Assembly (NCBI GenBank): GCA_900088475.1
Contig: FLMG01001487.1
Coordinates: forward strand, 59,453-123,452
DNA length: 64,000 nt
Reading direction: 5' to 3'
DNA from: Hyphochytrium catenoides
Lineage: Eukaryota > Sar > Hyphochytriomycetes > Hyphochytriales > Hyphochytriaceae
The position numbers and the translations under genes were made by a program. The notes below the pieces were generated by a model. It did no database searches and was not told the origin of the DNA. It worked only from the letters and a program-made list of their open reading frames with translations. Shown piece after piece: positions 58,634-64,000 of this stretch (within the stretch, counting starts at the first letter, position 1; the number at the start of each line of letters is the position of its first letter).

Positions 58634-60013
58634 TTGCCTAGGATGGCAGGTGCCTGGCTATCAGTAGCAGCAATGAGGTTCACCACGTTCAGTGGCCTCA
58701 GCGATCCAAGAGCCGTAGGGTCAATGGCTCTCGTCCATCTGAATATCATTGCTTATGCCTTTTGCTTCTGGATGACGCAGCCAGTGATGCCATTCCTCTC
58801 AAAGGCTCTAGGTGCAGACCCAGTGATTTTCGGCTACGTCCAGACCACTTTCTCTTTGTCTCAGTTGATAGGTGGACCACTTATTGGAAGACTGTGCGAT
58901 TCAAGAGGAGCACATTGGGCGCTTGCCCTGTCAAATCTAGCTGGAGCGGCAAGCTACATCCTCCTCGGCCTATCGAGCACCGTCCCAATGCTCTTTTTCA
59001 GTCAAGTTCCCAATCTGCTAATGCATCCAATGCACTCGGCACAAGCATGCGTTACAGAGCTCTCATCTACTGCCACCCGTGCCTCAGCTTTGGGTAGGCT
59101 AAGCCTTAGCTATGGACTGGGAATGGTTCTCGGCTCCCTCTTAGGAGGCGTCTTAAGTCAGTATGTCGGATACCATGGTGTGGCACTCCTGGCGGGAGTG
59201 ATAGCGACATTCTTTGCGGCGCTTGTGGTCGTCTTTGTACCGAATCCTAGGCAATACCTCAGATGGCAAAAGGAAGGACAAGATTTACCCCCTCCATCAA
59301 GCAATGGACAGAATGGAGGGCTGAAGGTCCAGAAAATATTGGAGCTGCTCGCCCTTGGGTCTGTTAGACACTTGGTACTTCTGCAAGTTTTGCTGGGCTT
59401 GGTTTTCTCTGTGTATCGGTCTTCTCTATCCCAAGCTCTGCAGTATCAGTTCCACTTGCAACCCCGAGAGATAGGCTTTACCTTGGCCTTCAGCGGCATA
59501 AATAGTGTTTTTGTGAACACTTTCATCGTGGGACCTGTGACGCAGCGCCTAGGAGAGCAAGCAGCTATTCCAGCCTGTATGGCAGTATTGACCGCATGCT
59601 TGGTCGTCTACTGCTTTGCCTCTTCGTTTATTGAGCTTCTGCTGATAATGGTTCCAATGGGTGCCGCTTCCACTATCTCGTACACTGTGTTCAATAGCCA
59701 GATGACCAAAGCGGTACCCGAAGATGACACTGGAACCAGCATAGGCATCAGTCATGCCATTAGGACCTTCTCGGGCATCTTTGGGCCACCAGTAGGCGGA
59801 TATCTCCTGACAAATGTTGGCTTCCATGGCATTGGAGCATTTTGCGGTTCATTGTCTTTGGCTGCCTTTGTCTACGCTCAAACGGTTTTGCCTCAGCTTT
59901 ACCGAAAAGCAGTAAAGGCGACAATGCATAGTCCTGACAGCGGGGATGAGCATACTAGGCCGAAGAGGGCAGCGCATGCCCGACGTCGATCTCTAAGAAA
60001 AAGAGGCCAATAG
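58634..60013 (+). CDS. SLC22A18-like major facilitator superfamily transporter
   Basis: A single-exon 459-residue (446 if the ATG at 58673 is used) transporter with about 12 hydrophobic segments. The best match by eye is the SLC22A18 (ORCTL2/TSSC5) group, organic-cation-like proton antiporters: motif FGYVQTTFSLSQLIGGPLIG, the loop 2-3 signature GRLCDSRGAHWALALSNLAG, PNLLMHPMHSAQA, ASALGRLSLSYGLGMVLGSL, and the C-terminal DDTGTSIGISHAIRTFSGIF and GPPVGGYLLTNVG. The protein ends in a basic tail (RPKRAAHARRRSLRKRGQ). Substrate unknown. As with the CobW and SOUL genes, no intron is needed, unlike most neighbours. Confidence 0.9.
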   Translation: MPRMAGAWLSVAAMRFTTFSGLSDPRAVGSMALVHLNIIAYAFCFWMTQPVMPFLSKALGADPVIFGYVQTTFSLSQLIGGPLIGRLCDSRGAHWALALSNLAGAASYILLGLSSTVPMLFFSQVPNLLMHPMHSAQACVTELSSTATRASALGRLSLSYGLGMVLGSLLGGVLSQYVGYHGVALLAGVIATFFAALVVVFVPNPRQYLRWQKEGQDLPPPSSNGQNGGLKVQKILELLALGSVRHLVLLQVLLGLVFSVYRSSLSQALQYQFHLQPREIGFTLAFSGINSVFVNTFIVGPVTQRLGEQAAIPACMAVLTACLVVYCFASSFIELLLIMVPMGAASTISYTVFNSQMTKAVPEDDTGTSIGISHAIRTFSGIFGPPVGGYLLTNVGFHGIGAFCGSLSLAAFVYAQTVLPQLYRKAVKATMHSPDSGDEHTRPKRAAHARRRSLRKRGQ

Positions 60014-60473
60014 GGGTAGCAACACTCTTGATCTAGTAAATGCTGACAAATATCTCGTACTGCTGTCCAAACACCTGCACTAAGCTTTCCGCATGTTCAA
60101 AAGTAGGCCTTTCCCTGTTCATTGTGCTTAGCCCTTACCGCCCTTCCTCCTCCGCCATAAGGATCATCGGTGAAGAAGGATCATCATCAGGGCCGCAAGT
60201 CGGTGGACTGTTGTCGTTACAATCAGAATCGACTTCTTGACCTGTAAGACCACACAACACACAACCCTGGACCAAGTCCTGGAGGAGGCCTGAATTGTCT
60301 CAACCCAGATCACAGCAATAGATCACAGCAATAAAATAGTACGAGCTACCCGATAACACGCAACAGAGGCATCGTGTTTCCCTGACAACAGACAGCTCCT
60401 AAAAGCCCAGAAAGGCTCAATCTCCCAATCGTATAGACAGTATGAGACCGCTGCTGGCGACATCTGAGAAAGG
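60014..60473. other. Intergenic between MFS and AcpS genes
   Basis: Short same-strand spacer of about 460 bases; no gene recognised. Minus frames at 60323-60626 are antisense shadows of the AcpS first exon and flank. Confidence 0.5.
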
Positions 60474-61094
60474 ATGTCGGCTCTGTATGGGATTGGAGTC
60501 GACCTTGCCTGCAATAGCCGGCTTCTTAGCACTTACCGCCGCTTTGGACCACGCTTTCTGCAACGAGCTTATCATCCGGTCGAGATAACGCAGTTTCATG
60601 CGATACCACGAAGTAGCGAGCAGCAAGCAGCTTTTTTAGCCTCACGGTAGGGTCGGCAGTCTCATTTTTGATTGCTTTGCCAGACTTAACCAGATTCTCT
60701 GCTCAGTTGGGCCGTGAAGGAAGCGACATACAAGGCGTTCGGCAAATGGCGACTACCGTTTCCTGAGATCTGTTATGAACGCATTTTTCAGGAGAGAAAC
60801 TCCAGAACGAATGACCTTAGTCAGAATAGTAATAGTCCGGAGCTACCTCGGCTCATCGTTCACGACGCTGCCATTGGCAAGTATCGGCTGGTGTTCTCTG
60901 GGAGTGTTTTAAGTTTGCAGAAGCATCTCAATATTCAGGTATCTATGCGTTTCCTTCCTTTCGTGCCCACCGTCCTCTGACGTACTAGAGAGCAGGCGGC
61001 CCATGTATCGGTCTCACACGATGGAGATTACACCATTGCGCAGGTTGTTTTAGAGACTCTATGTGGCACTAGGGAGGGCCATGCCAGGTTATGA
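60474..61094 (+). CDS. acpS: AcpS-type holo-[acyl-carrier-protein] synthase (3 exons)
   Basis: 4'-phosphopantetheinyl transferase of the short AcpS type, which activates acyl carrier protein with the CoA-derived arm. Three exons splice cleanly: 60474-60646, 60707-60938, 60996-61094. Exon 1 gives MSALYGIGVDLACNSRLLST, with the metal-binding Asp in GIGVDL, and RRFGPRFLQRAYHPVE. Across intron 1 the CG+T codon creates SRWAVKEATYKAFGKW, with the second catalytic Glu in WAVKEA. Exon 3 ends AAHVSVSHDGDYTIAQVVLE, the final SISHDGDYA-type strand, and a stop at 61092-61094. The predicted length, about 167 residues, is slightly above the bacterial 120-140 because of an insertion after exon 2's RIFQERNSRTNDLS. 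No transit peptide is present upstream of the first motif, so a mitochondrial or cytosolic site is possible. Confidence 0.9.
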
Positions 61095-61159
61095 GGTCAT
61101 TTCTCGTCCGGGCCAAGAACTTATGCTTCATCGGCTACAATTCATCCCAGTGACCTGCT

Positions 61160-62626
61160 TCATTGGCTGCAGTAAATTCCAGTGCACCCCAGCCGGTTGA
61201 CGAGAGTGCGATAGTATGATGGGTGGTGCATTGATCGCACTTCATGCTCCAATGTGTACACAACCTGTCCGCGCACAACGAGATGTTTACATCAATTGTT
61301 GTGAAGGAGAGCCACGGCGAGTAGGAGACCAACTAGTAGGTGCCGACCGCGAGTGGGAGCAGTCCATATACCTTCTTGGTCTCTGGGTCAACGATGTTGA
61401 GGGTTCTGAACTGCCGGTGCTCCAGGGCTTCAGACAGAGTTTCACAGCGATCCTTGAAGCTCCGGTTGGTCCATACGATACCGTCCTCCTTCAGTTTATT
61501 ATAGGTCTGTGCAAAACAGAGACGTCTCTTTAAATGCGACATCAAGTCCGCTAAAGATGTACTCTTACCTTGGAGAAGGCAGCGATATAAACGGCGATAT
61601 GATGGCCATCGTACTGTGGTAGAGTCTCATCCTTCTCTCTAAACCGCAACCGCTTCTTAGGACCTACATCCACCTCTATCCACTTCAGCCTAACCTCGGT
61701 GGAATTAGCCAGGGAAGCTGACCACTAATAGACTCAGTGCAGTGATAGACCCACCCATCTTCGCCTCTGAAAGAGCCAGTCCATGCCTCAAAGTAGTGAG
61801 CGTAAAAGGCTGCAATGCTGTCGGATACCCCTCTCGGGCAGTTAAACTCAATGAAAGGGATTCCAAGGTCTCCTACCACTTCCCAATCATTGCGGGAGAA
61901 GATCTGAAGAGAGTAGAGAAGTGAGCCTGCGAATGTGAGTCTTTACAGCGCAGGCACCCAGAGACTCACCTCAAACACGTTCCCGTAAGGGCAACTCACT
62001 TCAAGCGTCTTGACCTCCTTATGTTGCATATTGAGGGATGTGGAATGTCTCCACCCAAATCTGGTACCTTCTAGCAGCTTGCCACGAGAGTGAAGTCGCT
62101 CCATCAAGCTGTCGAGATCGGGTATCACAAGCCCGATCTTCCCACGTAGCACTTGAGACGTTGCTAGGAAAGAGCGCAGATCAGCCGCCTTTACAGTGGA
62201 CTGGCTGATATTATAAGGGTGTACCGAGATCTTCACCTACCACGGGTAGGCAAATGGATCTGCTGTCTACCTATATTGCACCAGCTGTCGAGAGAGCCGA
62301 GAGCTTGCTATAAGTAAAGCAAACTATTCACGTTTGTGCTAGAGAGCCACATTCAGGTTAGTCCCCGCGTGCCCTTACATGTTACTTGTTCCCACCCTGT
62401 CAAAAGGGTCGCGAGTGAGACCTAGGATCTCGAAATAGAAGTTCGCAGCAGCGCCTTGCTCCGTTACCGCCAAGTTGATATGCTCTAGCCATGTGATGTT
62501 GCCCACATCACAAGCCTGTGGGGCAACATAAAATGTCAGCAAAGCAGAGGATTGCTGCTGACAACGAGCGTCATTGACCTCTTCTAAAAACACTGGTGTG
62601 TGCTCCAAGTTCGGTTGGCCAGCCAT
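61160..62626 (-). CDS. VOC-superfamily (glyoxalase-like) protein, multi-exon
   Basis: The start at 62626 (MAGQPNLEHTPVFLEE) splices to ACDVGNITWLEHINLAVTEQ, where HINLAV is the VOC first-strand metal-ligand position. Further exons carry NFYFEILGLTRDPF, GKLLEGTRFGWRHSTSLNMQ, CPYGNVFEVS, LGIPFIEFNCPRGVSDSIAA, FYAHYFEAWTG, YDGHHIAVYIAAFSK and TYNKLKEDGIVWTNRSFKDR. The final junction DPETKK to VVYTLEHEVRSMHHPSYYRT (acceptor near 61270, stop 61160-61162) gives the ELEHEIRSLRHPxYxRPLVNR-type ending of plant and algal glyoxalase-like proteins. Two VOC-like modules (about 140 residues each) are visible, in the usual paired arrangement. The metal site and substrate are not established; methylglyoxal or an aromatic dioxygenase substrate are both possible. 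Confidence 0.85.
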
Positions 62627-63278
62627 CCTCAGGAGGAAGCGAACAGATCGTGCTAGGAGCTGAGCGTCAGATCTGGATCACTGTTCAGGCTGTTGAGACA
62701 GCAGGTGGCAAGGTCAGAAGTGTAGAACTGTGGCGCGTCAACGCAAGTCAGTCCATAATGATGCGGATGACTCGATCTTCAGAAAGAACAATTGCTGAAA
62801 AGATTTGGCAAACGTTTACGGTCGTTTAGGATCTTTCTCGTTAGCCTCGGCATTTATCCCTTTATTCCTTCATGTGACTACTAATAATACAGACCTGACG
62901 GAGTTCCTGAGGTTAAATTCGGCTAGTCCTCTTACTATCGGTTTTAGGAAATGGTGGTTACTGGTGTGGTTCTGATATTCGGTTGTTTATGTGACAGCAG
63001 GGCAGCGGAGACAAGCGAAGACGATTCTTTCCATGTATGAGCCTCCTTCTTCGACAACAAGAGAGCAGGCAGCATCTTCAAGTTATCTAGCCTGGACCAA
63101 TGTCTCTTCCTATCGATGGAAGAGCAGCCCGTGCAAACTGACAGCCGAAGGAAGAACGACGGTGACTATCACCTGTCGATTCTCTAGGGCCAAATTCCTA
63201 AGCCTTGCTGAGGTGCAGGGGCTTTATCAGGTTATAGGTTATAGTACCCAAATGACCGTGTAAAGACACCGTCTAACC
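62627..63278. other. Region with unresolved plus-strand exon-like segments
   Basis: Plus-strand segments read protein-like: ERQIWITVQAVETAGGKVRS (about 62.66 kb), DLTEFLRLNSASPLTIGFRK after acceptor taatacag (62.89 kb), and a long piece from acceptor gacagcag (63.0 kb) with SSTTREQAASSSYLAWTNVS and TVTITCRFSRAKFLSLAEVQ up to a GTTATA donor. A possible short final plus exon with YYEDQLDIDNIEQDNIKRIL lies at about 63.42-63.49 kb, overlapping the minus gene. No family is recognised and no start or joined frame was proven, so this is not called as a gene. Confidence 0.3.
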
Positions 63279-64000
63279 ACGCCTGCCGCTCTTCTTCGGA
63301 ACCCTAGGTAGTTCGGGAGCAGGTTTGGTAGGGATGACAGGAGACGGAGTTCCCGTATAAAAATGCGGCTGGCCCCATACGATCAAACGCTATTATGTTG
63401 GACAGGGCTCAGAACCCTTCTACTTTGGAATTATACTATGAGGATCAACTTGACATCGATAACATTGAACAAGACAATATAAAGAGGATTCTGTCTATCT
63501 TCTAAAGGTAATCTCTTGACACATCCTGTACATTCATAAATACATAGAAAGTTATTCACCCATGTCCGCCAATATCCTGTGCTGCGCCTCCTTCTAAACC
63601 TGGGTTGACTCCTTTGGAAGGAAGTCAATTCTAGGGGTCCGAGGAGTTCCATTTTTGCAGTCTTTCCAACCTGAAGAGGGCCGAGCTTGGTTATCCTCCC
63701 TTCTAGCTTCGCTTGATTGCGGCTGCAGCGAAAGGGAGCCATCTAGCGCTTCACCTAGATAGCACCAAGCCCAGCAGGCCTCCAATCGAAGTACTGCTTA
63801 AATAAAGACGATAAACGCCGCATAAATAGGTTGACACTGCATCACTAGACTCCAAGAGTGTAGCCGCCAAAGATGCTCACGGTAAGCACCAACACAAGCC
63901 GAACAACCTGGGACTTGCTGATACCCTTCTCATTCACCTCTTCAAGTGATTCGGGAGATGTCGATGAAGAATGACTAAGTCGTCTCCCTTTATCGTATTG
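63279..64000 (-). CDS. Partial membrane protein, N-terminus beyond window
   Basis: Unrecognised gene entering from the right edge. Exon pieces on the minus strand: RRLSHSSSTSPESLEEVNEK and then a hydrophobic helix SQVVRLVLVLTVSIFGGYTL (about 63.98-63.86 kb); STYLCGVYRLYLSSTSIGGL with a second hydrophobic run (63.83-63.76 kb); KLEGRITKLGPLQVGKTAKM and ELLGPLELTSFQRSQ (63.73-63.6 kb); and a last exon RLIVWGQPHFYTGTPSPVIP, then TKPAPELPRVPKKSGRRG with a stop at 63279. The proline/lysine-rich end and acceptor cataatag make the last exon convincing. The junction at about 63.75 kb would need an unusually short intron of about 32 bases, and one connecting exon is missing, so the overall model is provisional. 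Confidence 0.45.

Noticed and set aside
1-64000. CRISPR arrays, bacterial operons, rRNA genes, viral gene sets
   Set aside because: No spaced direct repeats, no Shine-Dalgarno-linked gene strings, no rRNA-like sequence and no viral hallmark proteins seen.

Overview
This is a eukaryotic nuclear window. Almost every recognisable gene is broken into short exons by GT-AG introns of roughly 60-300 bases. Genes lie on both strands, the families are eukaryotic (cap-binding CBP80, EME1, DSS1, ELMO, EIPR1, TRF4-type nucleotidyltransferase, RS-domain protein), and there are three short runs of N typical of a draft assembly. A CCT-motif protein, an EngB-type GTPase, an AcpS-type phosphopantetheinyl transferase, a SOUL protein and a CobW GTPase would fit an alga or other plastid-related protist, but the lineage cannot be fixed from the sequence alone. 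I saw no rRNA, tRNA, CRISPR or bacterial-style operon.

Layout. 0.9-8.5 kb (-): a full-length NTE/Nte1-type lysophospholipase with cyclic-nucleotide-binding domains. 9.3-10.6 kb (-): CCT-motif protein. 11.9-14.3 kb (-): EME1-like nuclease subunit. 15.3-16.9 kb (+): RNF212/Zip3/HEI10-like RING protein. 17.0-17.2 kb (-): DSS1/SEM1. 18.0-19.5 kb: a decayed, partly inverted MULE/FAR1-type transposase and a 138-bp tandem repeat. 20.3-20.8 kb (-): small membrane protein. 20.8-23.4 kb: no convincing gene. 23.4-27.9 kb (+): PH-ELMO protein. 28.4-29.5 kb (-): RS-rich protein. 30.2-36.1 kb (-): CBP80. 36.9-38.9 kb (+): EngB GTPase. 39.2-40.5 kb (-): CobW GTPase. 41.5-42.1 kb (+): SOUL protein. 43.9-46.4 kb (+): CCCH zinc-finger/TRF4-like fusion. 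47.1-47.3 kb (-): tiny tail-anchored protein. 49.0-49.8 kb (-): TPR protein. 50.6-51.5 kb (-): unrecognised gene. 51.7-52.6 kb (-): METTL21-like methyltransferase. 53.4-54.9 kb: second MULE copy, ended by a 120-bp foldback. 56.0-57.6 kb (-): EIPR1. 58.6-60.0 kb (+): SLC22A18-like MFS transporter. 60.5-61.1 kb (+): AcpS. 61.2-62.6 kb (-): VOC/glyoxalase-like protein. The window ends in a partial membrane-protein gene (-).

No single pathway runs through the window. The most coherent group is EME1-like / RNF212-like / DSS1, three homologous-recombination or crossover genes inside about 5.5 kb. RNA biology is also well represented (CBP80, RS-rich protein, CCCH-TRF4). Several genes are paired head-to-head with 0.8-1.1 kb between their starts. 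The two MULE copies, 35 kb apart, are clearly related to each other and both carry inverted internal duplications.
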